Source: Blastococcus sp. TML/M2B
Lineage (GTDB): Bacteria; Actinomycetota; Actinomycetes; Mycobacteriales; Geodermatophilaceae
NCBI RefSeq assembly: GCF_016612865.1
Contig: NZ_JAENZZ010000001.1
Span: 186,001 to 250,000, forward strand
Direction of reading: 5' to 3'
Length of the DNA: 64,000 bases
Of this stretch, positions 29,943-38,602 are shown one piece after another. The position numbers and the translations under genes are program-made. The stretch's first letter is position 1. Every line of letters begins with the position of its first letter. Below the pieces are notes generated by a model, which ran no database searches, was not told where the DNA came from, and saw nothing but the letters and a program-made list of their open reading frames with translations.

Positions 29943-31414
29943 TTAGTCGGGCCGGACGTCCCGGTCCTCGTCCGCGGGGAGGACGGAGCCGAGGTCCACG
30001 GGCAGGCCCGTCCGGAGCTGCAGGACCGTCACCTCGGTCGTGGTCGCGATCAGCGCGGCCGGCTCGGCACCGGGGTCCGCGCGCGTCGGTCCCGCGGGGC
30101 CGCACCCGGCGCCCGACGACGTCGAGGCGGGGGCAGGGGGCAGCGCCGGAGGAGGTGCGGCGGGCGACGGTGCCGGTGGAGCGGGGAGCGGGAGGGCGGG
30201 TGCGGCGACGGCCGGATGCGCCGCGCCGGTGGCCGGTCGCGCGTCGGCGCCCCCGGCCGGTGAGGACGTGCCGCTGCTCGGCACGGCCTGGCGACGTTCG
30301 CCGGCCGGGCCGCGGTAGCTCGAGGAGACGTCTGCCTGAGCGCCGAGGCACGGCGGGCCGGACACGTGCCCGGAGGCGTCCGCGGTGGTGGGGAGAGCGG
30401 GCGCCTGCGCGTTCGTGAGCCCGACCAGCGGAGCCGGAACCGGGGCCGGGGTGACCGCCGGGAGCGCTGCCGAACCCGTTCCGGCCGGCAAGGCGGCGGG
30501 GGTCGGCTGCGAGGAGGAGCTCTCGGTCGGCGGCGCGCACCCCGGCGGCGCAGCGACGGGCTCCGCCGGGTCGGGGGCGGTGGCTGCTCCGAGGACCGGC
30601 GCCGTGGCCGTGGTGGTGGTCGTGGTCGTGGTCGCCGTGGTCGGGGCGGGGACGGTGCTCGAACCGGTGGTCGACGCGGTTGCGGCGGACGTCGGCCCGC
30701 CCGCCGGGCACCTGCCCGTCACCGCTCCGGTGCCGGTGGTGGCGGTGCCGGTGCCGGTCGCGGTGGTCGTGGCTGTGGCGGCGGTCGTGGTCGTCGTCGG
30801 GGCCGGGGCCGGCCCCGGCGCCGGCGCCGTGGACGGGCTGGTGGCCGGGACGCTGGTCACCGGCACCGAACCGCTCGCGGGGGTCGACGACGGCTGCGCG
30901 GGCGGAGGCTCGGACGCCGCGACCGGCGCCGGTTCAGGCGCGGGCTCGGCCACGGGCTCGGCCGCGGGCTCGGCCACGGGCTCGTCGGACCCGGCGAGCT
31001 CGTGGGGATCGGTGCCGGTTCCGGGTCCGACGGCTCCTCGGCCGGCTCGCTCGTCGCCGGGAGCGCCTCGTCCGGCGGCTGCGTTGCGGACTCGGGGACC
31101 GGCGCGAGCAGTGCGGGCGCCGGCGGAGCGGTGTGGGGCGTGTGCCGGGGCGGGAGCGAGTGGTCCTCGTCGGTTCCGGCGTGGCCGGGATCCGCGGACT
31201 GGGCCGCGCCGACCGTCGCACCTGCGGGCTCGACGCCGGGGGGATCCGCGGAGTCGGCCAGGGCCGGCCGGCCGGCCAGCGCCAGCAGCGCCCAGATCCC
31301 CACGGCGAGGAGTCCGAGGAGCAGGAGGCGGTGCCGGGGAACCGCGCGGCCGCCACCGGCGTGGGGGAACCCGTCGGGTTCCCTCACGCTGTGCCCCGCG
31401 ACCACGGTGCTCAC
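29943..31414 (-). CDS. Secreted/anchored Pro/Ala/Thr-rich protein, frame disrupted
   Basis: The start (GTG 31414) encodes a cytoplasmic stub, a hydrophobic helix (RLLLLGLLAVGIWALLALAG, then RPALADS) that could be a signal peptide, and a Pro/Glu-rich segment. Near 31000 the frame changes into a 340-residue Pro/Ala/Thr-rich tract with long Thr runs and a final conserved-looking tail (VLQLRTGLPVDLGSVLPADE, then DRDVRPD). Two one-base excesses, in CCCC and GGG runs just before the switch, would restore the frame. The build resembles the Pro-rich protein at 5802-7787. Function is unknown; a surface stalk is plausible. Confidence 0.55.
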
Positions 31415-31553
31415 CGTGCTGGCTTACGGGCCGGGCCGGGGGTGCGTCAACCGTTCGGCGCGGAGTCGTTCCGCTGGTGGCGTGGGCATCACTGTTGGTG
31501 AGCGCCCCGTGCCGCCAGCCACGCCGCGCACCGCGTCGTCCCGTCGGCCCTGC

Positions 31554-32306
31554 TCATGGCCTCGGGGACTCCGGGGCGAGCCGGAACACCGTCCACCCCG
31601 GTGCGCGCGAGTGCGGGACCAGGCGGGGGAACTCCTCGAAGGTGCCCTCGTGCACGGGGTTGATGTAGGCGAAGAAGAGCGGGGCGGCGTCCTCGCGCTG
31701 CTCCTCGCAGAGGCGGGCCAGCAGCAGCTTGAGCGTGGTCGCGCCGAACGAGTTGAACAGGGCGATGACGAGGGGCCCCTCCGGGGGTGTGAAGCCGGCC
31801 GCGTCCCCCGGCACGACGTCGACGACCTGGCCGGCGGAGTGCCGGCCGCGCCGCCCGGCCCGCCAGCGGCGGACGTTCTCGGCACCCTCGGCCGCCAGGT
31901 CCGGGTCGAGCTCGATGCCGAGCACGCGCCCGAAGCCGAGCTCGGCGGCGAGGAGGACCGCCCGCCCACGTCCCGCTCCCAGGTCCACGAACGTCGCGGC
32001 GGCCGGGTCCACGGGGATGGTGGCCACCAGACGGCGCAGCGGGGACAGCCCGATCGGCTGGTAGTAGTTGCCGTCGCCGCCCACGGACAGCCGGGAGAGC
32101 GCGCTCTCGTTGCGCACGAAGCCGCGGGTCCGCACCCCGCGGCGCACGTCGAAGACGTACTCGGCCGCGAGCGCGAGGGGCGCACGGGCGAACTCCTTGG
32201 TGAGCCGGGCGGCCTCGACGGGGATGCCGCGCAGCCCGTTCCGCCGCGCGGCCGCCAGTCGTTGTCCAGCGCGGGAGAGCTTCCACGTCACCGTCGAGAG
32301 AGCCAC
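31554..32306 (-). CDS. Class I SAM-dependent methyltransferase
   Basis: This 250-residue protein has the SAM-binding motif FVDLGAGRGRAVLLAAELGF, the acidic partner VLGIELDPDLAAEGAENV, and a later VVPGDAAGF / PLVIALFNSFG region equivalent to motif IV. The N-terminal 80 residues carry basic patches. GTG 32306 has AGGAGG four bases ahead. Methylation of a sugar or lipid is possible given the neighbours, but no specific substrate can be assigned. Confidence 0.8.
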   Translation of the reverse strand: MALSTVTWKLSRAGQRLAAARRNGLRGIPVEAARLTKEFARAPLALAAEYVFDVRRGVRTRGFVRNESALSRLSVGGDGNYYQPIGLSPLRRLVATIPVDPAAATFVDLGAGRGRAVLLAAELGFGRVLGIELDPDLAAEGAENVRRWRAGRRGRHSAGQVVDVVPGDAAGFTPPEGPLVIALFNSFGATTLKLLLARLCEEQREDAAPLFFAYINPVHEGTFEEFPRLVPHSRAPGWTVFRLAPESPRP

Positions 32307-32469
32307 CTGTCCTCCTTGCGAGCGAGCCGGGGTCGGATCCGGCGCAGCACAGCGGACGGGGGCGCGGCAGGGCAATCGGAGTGCGCACGGAGGGTTCCGG
32401 TTCGGCGTGGCACGCCGATCTCCTCACCCGTGCGTGATCAGGACGTGGCCGTGGGTGAAGCCGGAGCCG

Positions 32470-33516
32470 TCACGCCGTCCAGGCCAGCAACGCGTCGGCG
32501 TCCTTGGTGTTGATCACCCGGTCGGGCGCGACGCCGCACTCGATCGCGCGCTCGACGCCGTTGGACTGCCAGTCCAGCTGGCCCGGCGCGTGCGCGTCGG
32601 TGTCGATCGCGAACTCGCAGCCGAGCTCGGCGGCCAGGGTGAGCAGCCGCCGGGGCGGGTCCAGCCGCTCCGGACGGGAGTTGATCTCGACGGCGGTGCC
32701 GAACTCGACGCAGGCGGCGAAGACGGCCTCGGCGTCGAACGTGCTCTCCGGGCGCGGCTTCTGCTCGCCGTTGCGCTGCCGGCGGCCGATGACCAGCCGC
32801 CCGGTGCAGTGCCCGAGGACGTCGGTGTGGGGGTTGGCGACGGCGGTGAGCATCCGCCCGGTCATCTGGGCGCTCGCCGCGCGGAGGTCGGAGTGCACGC
32901 TGGCGACGACGACGTCCAGCCGGCCGAGCAACTCGTCGGTCTGGTCCAGGCTGCCATCGGCGTTGATGTCGCACTCGATGCCGGTGAGGATGCGGAAGGG
33001 CGCGAGCTCGTCGTTGAGCGCGGCGACCTCGTCGAGCTGCTTCTCCAGCCGCGCCGGGGTGAGGCCGTTGGCGACGGTCAGCCGGGGGGAGTGGTCGGTC
33101 AGCGCCATGTACTCGTGGCCCAGCGCGATCGCGGCCTCGGCCATCTCGCGGATCGGGCTGCCGCCGTCGGACCAGTCCGAGTGCAGGTGCAGGTCGCCCT
33201 TGAGAGCGGCGCGGAACTCTGCGACGTCGTCGGCCAGCGGGACGAGCTCGGCCAGGTCCTGCTCGAGCTTCGCCAGGTACTCGGGCACCTGCCCCTTGTG
33301 CGCCTGCACGACGACGGCGGCGGTCTTGGGGCCCACGCCCTTGAGGTCCTTGAGCGTGCCGGTGCGGATCTTCAGGTCCAGCTGCTCCTCGCCGAGGCCG
33401 TCGACGACGGCGGCCGCGGTGCGGAACGCCTGCACCCGGTAGCTGGGCTCGCGGGCGCGCTCCAGGAGGAAGGCGATCCTCCGGAGCGCGGCCGCGGGCG
33501 GGAGCGGGCTGGTCAG
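32470..33516 (-). CDS. PHP-domain phosphoesterase (PolX C-terminal type)
   Basis: This 348-residue protein joins an N-terminal helix-hairpin-helix region (RIAFLLERAREPSYRVQAF; LKDLKGVGPKTAAVVVQAHK) to a PHP metal-dependent phosphoesterase domain. The metal ligands are visible in KGDLHLHSDWSDGGSP, ALTDHSPRL, GIECDIN, ASVHSDLR, ANPHTDVLGH, VEINSRPERL and IDTDAHAPGQL. It resembles DNA polymerase X lacking its polymerase core, a form common in actinobacteria and linked to DNA repair. No ATG, GTG or TTG is available at the proper place; the best start is CTG at 33516, which overlaps the DoxX stop (CTGA). Confidence 0.85.
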   Translation of the reverse strand: MTSPLPPAAALRRIAFLLERAREPSYRVQAFRTAAAVVDGLGEEQLDLKIRTGTLKDLKGVGPKTAAVVVQAHKGQVPEYLAKLEQDLAELVPLADDVAEFRAALKGDLHLHSDWSDGGSPIREMAEAAIALGHEYMALTDHSPRLTVANGLTPARLEKQLDEVAALNDELAPFRILTGIECDINADGSLDQTDELLGRLDVVVASVHSDLRAASAQMTGRMLTAVANPHTDVLGHCTGRLVIGRRQRNGEQKPRPESTFDAEAVFAACVEFGTAVEINSRPERLDPPRRLLTLAAELGCEFAIDTDAHAPGQLDWQSNGVERAIECGVAPDRVINTKDADALLAWTA

Positions 33517-34061
33517 CGCCGCGCCTTCTTCAGCTTCTTCTCGGCCTTCTTCTGCGCCTTGGCGGCGCGCTTGGAGGCCTTCTCGAACCCGTGCTCGGTG
33601 GCAGCGGCGGCGGCCCGGGCGCTCCTGCGGGCGCGGTAGCCGACCGACGGCCTGCCCTCGGTGTCGACGGCGGCCAGCAGCAGCCCGCCGAGGATGCCGG
33701 CGTTCTTCAGGAAGTTCGAGATCTGCCCGAAGCGCTCGGTCGGGTCGTCGTGCTCCCAGAAGCGGTGCCCGGCCAGCGTCGTCGGCACGATCGAGGCCGA
33801 CAGCACCAGCGCGGTCAGCCGCGGCATCTTGTTGAGCGCGAACAGCGAGCCGGCGGCCACCTTGACGGCGGCGTCGACCTTCACCCACTGCTCGACGTCC
33901 TTGGGCACCTCGACCGGGAGCTGCTTGTCGGCGGCGTCCGCGAGCTTCTCGACCACGGGGCGGGCGCCCGGCACGCGGTCCTGCGGCTTGCGCAGGGTGC
34001 TGATGCCGCCGTACACGAACGGGGCGGCGAGCAGGGGCCGGGCGATCCGGCGGACCAGCAT
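33513..34061 (-). CDS. DoxX-family membrane protein
   Basis: This 182-residue protein starts with RRIARPLLAAPFVYGGISTL and has four hydrophobic helices typical of DoxX/TQO small-subunit relatives, with GHRFWEHDDPTERFGQISNF (the conserved actinobacterial block) and NAGILGGLLLAAVDTEGRPS. The last 35 residues are a lysine/alanine-rich tail (KASKRAAKAQKKAEKKLKKA). Members of the family are linked to redox or stress functions; the precise role is unknown. ATG at 34061 follows AGAGGT. Confidence 0.85.
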   Translation of the reverse strand: MLVRRIARPLLAAPFVYGGISTLRKPQDRVPGARPVVEKLADAADKQLPVEVPKDVEQWVKVDAAVKVAAGSLFALNKMPRLTALVLSASIVPTTLAGHRFWEHDDPTERFGQISNFLKNAGILGGLLLAAVDTEGRPSVGYRARRSARAAAAATEHGFEKASKRAAKAQKKAEKKLKKARR

Positions 34062-34205
34062 GGTGACCTCTTTCCCTCTGTACCTCGGTGGGTCGTCGGG
34101 TCGTGCACTGCCCGGTGCGCGGCCCGGGCAATCCCCGCACCCGACCGTAGTGATCACCGGCGCGGCGCGCCCTTCGACGCGGGGCGCACCCCGTCCGTCC
34201 CCGTC

Positions 34206-34261
34206 GAGATCGCCGATCTCGCACGGAAGGGGCCCTCGTGGCGTGCGAGATCGCCGATCTC
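34206..34261. terminator. Long inverted repeat, likely terminator
   Basis: GAGATCGCCGATCTCGCAC at 34206-34224 pairs with GTGCGAGATCGCCGATCTC at 34243-34261 with one central mismatch. Each arm is itself a near-palindrome (GAGATCGCCGATCTC). It lies just past the stop of the PAP2-kinase gene and upstream of DoxX, both on the minus strand, so it can end the PAP2-kinase transcript. Confidence 0.6.
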
Positions 34262-34275
34262 GCCGGGGGTGGGGG

Positions 34276-35709
34276 TCAGGAGCCGCGGCAGCAGTAGACG
34301 GTCAGGGTCGCGCGCTTGCGGAAGCGGAACTCGGTGGCCGGGGCGCCCATCTCGCCGTCGTAGGCCACCCGCTGCGGGCCGGAGCGCGAGACCACCGTCA
34401 GCTCGCGCGCCTGGAACCCGCCGTAGCTGCGGCTGCGCTCGCTGACGCCCAGCAGCGTGGACAGCACCGCGCGGGTGCGGCCGAAGCGCAGGTCCGCGCG
34501 CAGGTACTGGACGTCGAGGACGCCGTCCTCGAGCCGCGGGCGCCAGGCCGGTGCCAGCCCGCGCGGGGTGTAGGCGCCGTTGCCGACGAAGAGGATCCAC
34601 ACCCGCAGCCGCCGTCCGTCGACGTCGAGCTCGACGGGCGTCCCCGTGCGCAGCACCTGGGCGGCGGCCACGCTGAGCGCCAGCCACTTGCCGAGCGTCC
34701 CGGACAGCCGATCGCGGCGGCGCACCATCTCCGGGTAGGCGCCGATGCTCGAGGTGTTGAGGAACGGCGTCCCGTTCACCTCGGCGACGTCGACGCTCAC
34801 CCCCTCCCCGGCCAGCACCGCGTCGATGGCGTCCTGCGGGGCCAGCAGGCCGACGTCGCGGGCGAAGTGGTTGAGGGTGCCGGCGGGGATGACCGCCAGC
34901 GGGAGGCCGTGCTCCAGCGCCACCGCGGCGGCCGCGGCGACGCTGCCGTCGCCGCCCGCGACGCCGAGGGCGCGGGCGCCCTCGCGGGCCGCCGTCCGCA
35001 GCAGCTCGTCGACGCCGGCCTCCTCGGTCGTCTCGAACACCTGCGCGCGGGGGAGCAGGCGGGCGATGTCCGCGGCGGGGTCGTAGTCGTCCGGGCCCGA
35101 GCGCGGGTTGACCGCGACGGCGAGCCCCTCGCCCCCGGGGAGGGCCGGTGCGTGCGACGCCGGTCGCACCCGGGCCGGCTCGGTCGGCCGCACCCGCCAC
35201 CAGTGCTGCGTCGCCGCGGCGACTCCCGCGCCGACGGCGAACCCGGCGACGACGTCCCCCGGGTAGTGCACCCCCACGTGCACGCGGGAGTAGCCGACGG
35301 CCAGCCCCAGCGGCGCGAGCGCGGCGCCCACCGGCAGCGACTCCATCGCCATGCCGGTGACGAAGGCCGCCGCCGACGCGGAGTGCCCGCTCGGGAAGGA
35401 CGACGAGGTCGGCGAGCGGCGCAGCAGCCGCTCGGCGCGCAGGACGATCAGGTCGGGCCGGCGGCGCCGGAACAGCGTCTTGAGGACGGCGTTGACCACC
35501 GTGCTGGAGATCGCCAGCGAGCCGAGTCCGCGCAGGGCACCCCGGCGCAGCGAGCCGCGGCGGAGCGCGAGCAGCCCGCCGATGGCCAGCCAGAGCCGGC
35601 CGTGGTCGGCCGCGTGCGTGAGCCGCCGCAGCCAGCGGTCGGCGGGGGAGTGGGGCAGCCCGCCGACCAGCGCGTGCAGGCGGGCGTCCAGGTCGCGCGC
35701 GGTAGGCAC
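34276..35709 (-). CDS. Bifunctional PAP2 phosphatase / diacylglycerol-kinase-like protein
   Basis: This 477-residue protein fuses two lipid-phosphate domains. The N-terminal PAP2 domain (residues 1-170) has all motifs: KTLFRRRRP, FPSGHSAS, and SRVHVGVHYPGDV. The C-terminal half is a DAGK/LCB5 lipid-kinase catalytic domain with AVAVNPRSGPDDYDPAADI, LGVAGGDGSVAAAAAVAL and PLAVIPAGTLNHFARDVGL, where GGDGS and GTLNHFA are the nucleotide-binding and family signatures. It probably interconverts phosphorylated lipids such as undecaprenol or diacylglycerol. Start GTG 35709. Confidence 0.9.
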   Translation of the reverse strand: MPTARDLDARLHALVGGLPHSPADRWLRRLTHAADHGRLWLAIGGLLALRRGSLRRGALRGLGSLAISSTVVNAVLKTLFRRRRPDLIVLRAERLLRRSPTSSSFPSGHSASAAAFVTGMAMESLPVGAALAPLGLAVGYSRVHVGVHYPGDVVAGFAVGAGVAAATQHWWRVRPTEPARVRPASHAPALPGGEGLAVAVNPRSGPDDYDPAADIARLLPRAQVFETTEEAGVDELLRTAAREGARALGVAGGDGSVAAAAAVALEHGLPLAVIPAGTLNHFARDVGLLAPQDAIDAVLAGEGVSVDVAEVNGTPFLNTSSIGAYPEMVRRRDRLSGTLGKWLALSVAAAQVLRTGTPVELDVDGRRLRVWILFVGNGAYTPRGLAPAWRPRLEDGVLDVQYLRADLRFGRTRAVLSTLLGVSERSRSYGGFQARELTVVSRSGPQRVAYDGEMGAPATEFRFRKRATLTVYCCRGS

Positions 35710-35875
35710 GCCCGGACGCTAGTTCAGCCGTGCCCCGGGCGCGTCATCCGCTCTGCGCGGTGCGGCCCCCGTGACCCCGCTGGGATCAGGGAACCTGATC
35801 GTGGCGTGTCCTCCCTCGTGGTGTGCGGTGAGGGAGGACGCCCGGCGGGGAGGGAGGACGAGCTCCGGAGGGAGC

Positions 35876-36127
35876 TCAGCGGCTGCGCGCCAGCCGGTTG
35901 GGGAGCGGCGCGAGGCGGCGGGGCTCCACCGACCCGCGGTACTCGTACTCCAGCGCGCCGCGCGGGCCGAAGACCTCGACCGGCCCGATGACGCGGAGGG
36001 TCGACCAGTCGGCGCCGGCGTACTCGCCGTCGGCGGCGATCTGGCGGTTCAGCTCGGCGCGCAGCACCGAGGTCGCTCCGGCGAGGTGCGCGTAGGGCAT
36101 CGCCGTCGTGGTCGTGAACCTGCTCAT
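35876..36127 (-). CDS. Small conserved-looking hypothetical protein
   Basis: This 83-residue protein has mixed composition unlike the shadow frames around it: RFTTTTAMPYAHLAGATSVL, AELNRQIAADGEYAGADWST, LRVIGPVEVFGPRGALEYEY and a basic end. No domain is recognised with certainty. It stands alone between the PAP2-kinase gene and the CGNR regulator. A longer overlapping frame at 35724-36173 is Arg/Pro-rich and was rejected. Confidence 0.5.
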   Translation of the reverse strand: MSRFTTTTAMPYAHLAGATSVLRAELNRQIAADGEYAGADWSTLRVIGPVEVFGPRGALEYEYRGSVEPRRLAPLPNRLARSR

Positions 36128-36284
36128 GCCCCGGGAATTCGGCGTCGTCCGGCACTGGCTGTACCGACTCCACCGACGTTCACCCGTTCGGGTGACAGCG
36201 GGGCGCTGACCAGCGGTTTCCTGCGCAGTTCGGACGGCGGCACGGCCGGAAAGGTTCCGGAATCGGACCGGCCGCGACCGCGGG

Positions 36285-36818
36285 TCAGTCGGTCTTCTGG
36301 CGGGCCCGGTAGGCGGCGACCGTGGAGCGGCTCGCGCAGGTGTTGGAGCAGTAGCGCCGGCTGGCGTTGCGCGAGGTGTCGACGTAGACGTCGTCGCAGT
36401 TCTCGGCCGCGCAGACGCCCAGGCGCCGCCACCCGTGCTGCACGACCACCTGCGACAGGCCCATCGCCACCGTGGTCGTCAGCTGCTCGAGCGCCGGGGC
36501 GTCGGGGCGCGCGTAGTGCAGGTGCAGCTCGCCGTCGTGGTCGGTGGCGTACGGCCGTGGTCGCGCCATCGCCAGCAGCTCGTTGAGCCGTCCGAGGACG
36601 TCGTCCTGCGTCTCGGCCAGCGCGACGGCGCGCACGAGAGCGGCGGCCGAGGCGGCCTTCTGCGTCTCGCCGGGCGAGAGCTCGAGCGCCGTGCCCGGGG
36701 TGAACCACTCGTCGTGGGAGCCCAGGAAGGCAGGCGCCCACTCCGGGTCGCTGCGGTCGGTGTTGGCCAGCTCGATCGCCAGCTCGACCGCCGTCGACCC
36801 GTAGGTGTCGTAATCCAT
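36285..36818 (-). CDS. CGNR zinc-finger transcriptional regulator
   Basis: This 177-residue protein has the N-terminal ABATE-type helical region (GSTAVELAIELANTDRSD; FLGSHDEWF) and a C-terminal CGNR-type zinc finger. The zinc ligands are in VCAAENCDDVYVDTSRNASR and RYCSNTCASRSTVAAYRARQ; the R-R-Y-C-S block is the family signature. Such proteins regulate adjacent genes. Here it is divergent from an MFS exporter, with an inverted repeat in the shared 85-base promoter region, a layout that suggests autoregulation and control of the exporter. Confidence 0.88.
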   Translation of the reverse strand: MDYDTYGSTAVELAIELANTDRSDPEWAPAFLGSHDEWFTPGTALELSPGETQKAASAAALVRAVALAETQDDVLGRLNELLAMARPRPYATDHDGELHLHYARPDAPALEQLTTTVAMGLSQVVVQHGWRRLGVCAAENCDDVYVDTSRNASRRYCSNTCASRSTVAAYRARQKTD

Positions 36819-36853
36819 GTGGCTCCCTACCGATCCGTGCTACCGTCGCTGCT

Positions 36854-36885
36854 CGTAGGCGGTCAACGAGCATTGACCCCCTACG
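36854..36885. promoter_or_regulatory. Inverted repeat in CGNR-MFS divergent promoter
   Basis: CGTAGGCGGTCAA (36854-36866) and TTGACCCCCTACG (36873-36885) are reverse complements with a single mismatch, separated by CGAGCA. The dyad fills the centre of the 85-base gap between the CGNR regulator (minus) and the MFS transporter (plus). Size, symmetry and place fit an operator for the CGNR protein. TTGACC in the right arm might also act as a -35 element for the transporter. Confidence 0.6.
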
Positions 36886-36903
36886 GATTCCTCTCCCCTG
36901 CAA

Positions 36904-38133
36904 GTGAAAACGAGCTTCCCCGTGCGCGCGTACCTCCCTGTCTGGCGGCTGCCGTCGGCCCCCGTGCTGCTGATCGCCGGTTTCGCCGGCCGGCTGCCCT
37001 CGGCCATGGTCCCGCTGGCGTTGCTGCTCATGGTGCAGCAGCAGACCGGCTCCTACGCCGTGGCCGGGCTCGCGGCCGCGACCCTCGGCGTCGCCTCCGC
37101 CGTCATGGCCCCGATCCTCGGCCGGCTCGCCGACCGCCGCGGTCCCCGGCCCGTGCTGCTCGCCCAGGCCGCCGCCTACCCGCTGCTCCTCGCGCTGCTC
37201 ATCGCCGTCGTCCTCGGTGGCGCTCCCGACGCGGCCGTCGTCGCGGCCTCCGCCGGTGCCGGCGCGGCCACCCCGCTGGTGTCGGGCACGGTGCGCGCGC
37301 TGTGGTCCCGGGTCGACCCGCGCGTCCGCCCGACGGCCTACGCGCTGGACGCCACCGCGACCGAGCTCGTCTTCGTCGTCGGCCCCTCGCTGGTCGCCGC
37401 GCTCGCCGTCCTCACCTCGCCGGCGCTGGCCGTCGGCGTCGCGGGCGTGCTCGCCGTCGCCGGCTCCCTGGGCATCGCGACCTCCGCGGCCACCCGCGCC
37501 TACGTGCCCTCACCGGGGACGGCGTCGGGCATGTTCTCGACCGTGCGGACGCCGGGCATGCCCCGCCTGCTGATCAGCGGCGCGGCCCTGATGCTCGGCT
37601 TCGGCGCGCTCGAGGTGGCCGTCCCGGCGTTCGCCGACGGGATCGGTGCCCCCGGCATGTCCGGCCTGCTGCTGGCGCTGTGGGCGCTCGGCTCGACGAT
37701 CGGCGGTCTGTGGTTCGGCGCCCGCGTGCTCAGCATGTCGCTGCCCCGCCAGTACCGGCTGCTGCTGCTCGGCGTCACGATCGGGCTGGCGCCGCTGGCG
37801 TGGATCTCCAGCCCCTGGGCGCTGGGGGTGCTGCTCTTCCTGGGCGGGACGGCGATCGCCCCCACGCTCACCGTGCAGAACACCCTGGTCGGCTCGATGG
37901 CCCCGGCGCACGCCACCACCGAGGCGTTCACCTGGCTCTCGACCATCACCGTCGGCGCCTCCGCGGTCGGTGCCGCGGTCGGCGGGGCGCTGATCGAGGG
38001 CCGGTTCGGGGTCAGCGGCAGCCTGGCGCTCGCCACCCTGGGCGCGGCGACCGCCGTCGCCATCACGCTGGTGCCCGGCCGCCGGCCCGCCGTCAACGCG
38101 GCCGACGCCGTCCGCACCCCCGTCGCCGCCTGA
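36904..38133 (+). CDS. MFS transporter
   Basis: This 409-residue protein has 12 hydrophobic segments. The loop 2-3 signature of drug-type MFS carriers is seen as ILGRLADRRGPRPVLLAQAA. Other landmarks are LDATATELVFVVGPSLVAAL and LISGAALMLGFGALEVAVPA. It is probably an efflux pump whose expression responds to the adjacent CGNR regulator. GTG at 36904 is chosen; it begins only 18 bases after the inverted repeat, so the leader is short. The substrate is unknown. Confidence 0.87.
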   Translation: MKTSFPVRAYLPVWRLPSAPVLLIAGFAGRLPSAMVPLALLLMVQQQTGSYAVAGLAAATLGVASAVMAPILGRLADRRGPRPVLLAQAAAYPLLLALLIAVVLGGAPDAAVVAASAGAGAATPLVSGTVRALWSRVDPRVRPTAYALDATATELVFVVGPSLVAALAVLTSPALAVGVAGVLAVAGSLGIATSAATRAYVPSPGTASGMFSTVRTPGMPRLLISGAALMLGFGALEVAVPAFADGIGAPGMSGLLLALWALGSTIGGLWFGARVLSMSLPRQYRLLLLGVTIGLAPLAWISSPWALGVLLFLGGTAIAPTLTVQNTLVGSMAPAHATTEAFTWLSTITVGASAVGAAVGGALIEGRFGVSGSLALATLGAATAVAITLVPGRRPAVNAADAVRTPVAA

Positions 38134-38152
38134 TCCGGCACCTCCCGTGCGC

Positions 38153-38209
38153 CGAGTTCGACGAACTCGTGGCCATCGGCCGCTGATCGCCACGAGTTCG
38201 TCGCACTCG
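38153..38209. terminator. Long inverted repeat after the MFS gene
   Basis: The 21-base arms 38153-38173 (starting CGAGTTCGACGAACTCG) and 38189-38209 are reverse complements except for one base, around a 15-base loop. Each arm also contains an internal near-palindrome. Its position, 20 bases after the MFS stop and 100 bases before tRNA-Ser, suits a terminator; its build resembles the element at 34206-34261. Confidence 0.6.
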
Positions 38210-38309
38210 TCGCGCGGGCGGGAGGGGTGGCCGACCACCCCGGGCTACGACTCCCCTCCGGGGCGCTGGTAGTCTTCCCGTCGGCGGTTACGAGGGAACT
38301 CGGACCCCG

Positions 38310-38398
38310 GGAGGCTTCGCCTAGTCCGGTCTATGGCGCCGCACTGCTAATGCGGTTTGGGTTAATCCCCATCCCGGGTTCAAATCCCGGAGCCTCCG
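38310..38398 (+). tRNA. tRNA-Ser(GCT)
   Basis: The acceptor arms GGAGGCT (38310-38316) and AGCCTCC (38391-38397) pair. The anticodon stem CGCA/TGCG closes a loop CTGCTAA with anticodon GCT. A long variable arm (class II) and the T-arm CCGGGTTCAAATCCCGG are present. The discriminator is G. The 89-base length is typical of serine tRNAs; the CCA end is not encoded. Confidence 0.96.
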
Positions 38399-38418
38399 CG
38401 CACGACAACTGAACACCG

Positions 38419-38491
38419 GCACCCGTAGCTCAACGGATAGAGCATCTGACTACGGATCAGAAGGTTAGGGGTTCGAATCCCTTCGGGTGCA
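38419..38491 (+). tRNA. tRNA-Arg(ACG)
   Basis: The acceptor arms GCACCCG and CGGGTGC, D-arm with AGCTCAACGGATAGAGC, anticodon stem TCTGA/TCAGA with loop CTACGGA (anticodon ACG) and T-arm GGGGTTCGAATCCCT (with a further stem pair) form a complete 73-base tRNA. The A34 of this tRNA is the substrate of TadA, encoded at 62848-63312 in the same window. Confidence 0.97.
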
Positions 38492-38509
38492 CGTCTGGTT
38501 GAGACACCG

Positions 38510-38545
38510 AACGGCGCGCCACCCCGACGGGGGTGGCGCGCCGTT
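38510..38545 (+). terminator. Strong hairpin terminator after the tRNAs
   Basis: AACGGCGCGCCACCCC (38510-38525) pairs perfectly with GGGGTGGCGCGCCGTT (38530-38545) around the 4-base loop GACG, followed by TTCGTG. This 16-base-pair stem 18 bases after tRNA-Arg is a convincing intrinsic terminator. Confidence 0.85.
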
Positions 38546-38602
38546 TCGTGTGCAGGGCCCGAGGGGTCCAGCCCGCGGGGTCGAGCCCCGCGGGCCCGCC
38601 CG

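Noticed and set aside
30366..32513. 715-residue plus-strand frame
   Set aside because: Gly/Arg-rich shadow of the Pro-rich and methyltransferase genes.
34154..35200. Minus-strand frame of 348 residues over the PAP2-kinase gene
   Set aside because: Out of frame with the PAP2 and DAGK motifs; Arg/Gly/Ala-rich.
38227..38412. Small plus-strand frame across tRNA-Ser(GCT)
   Set aside because: It runs through a complete tRNA gene and has no coding signature.
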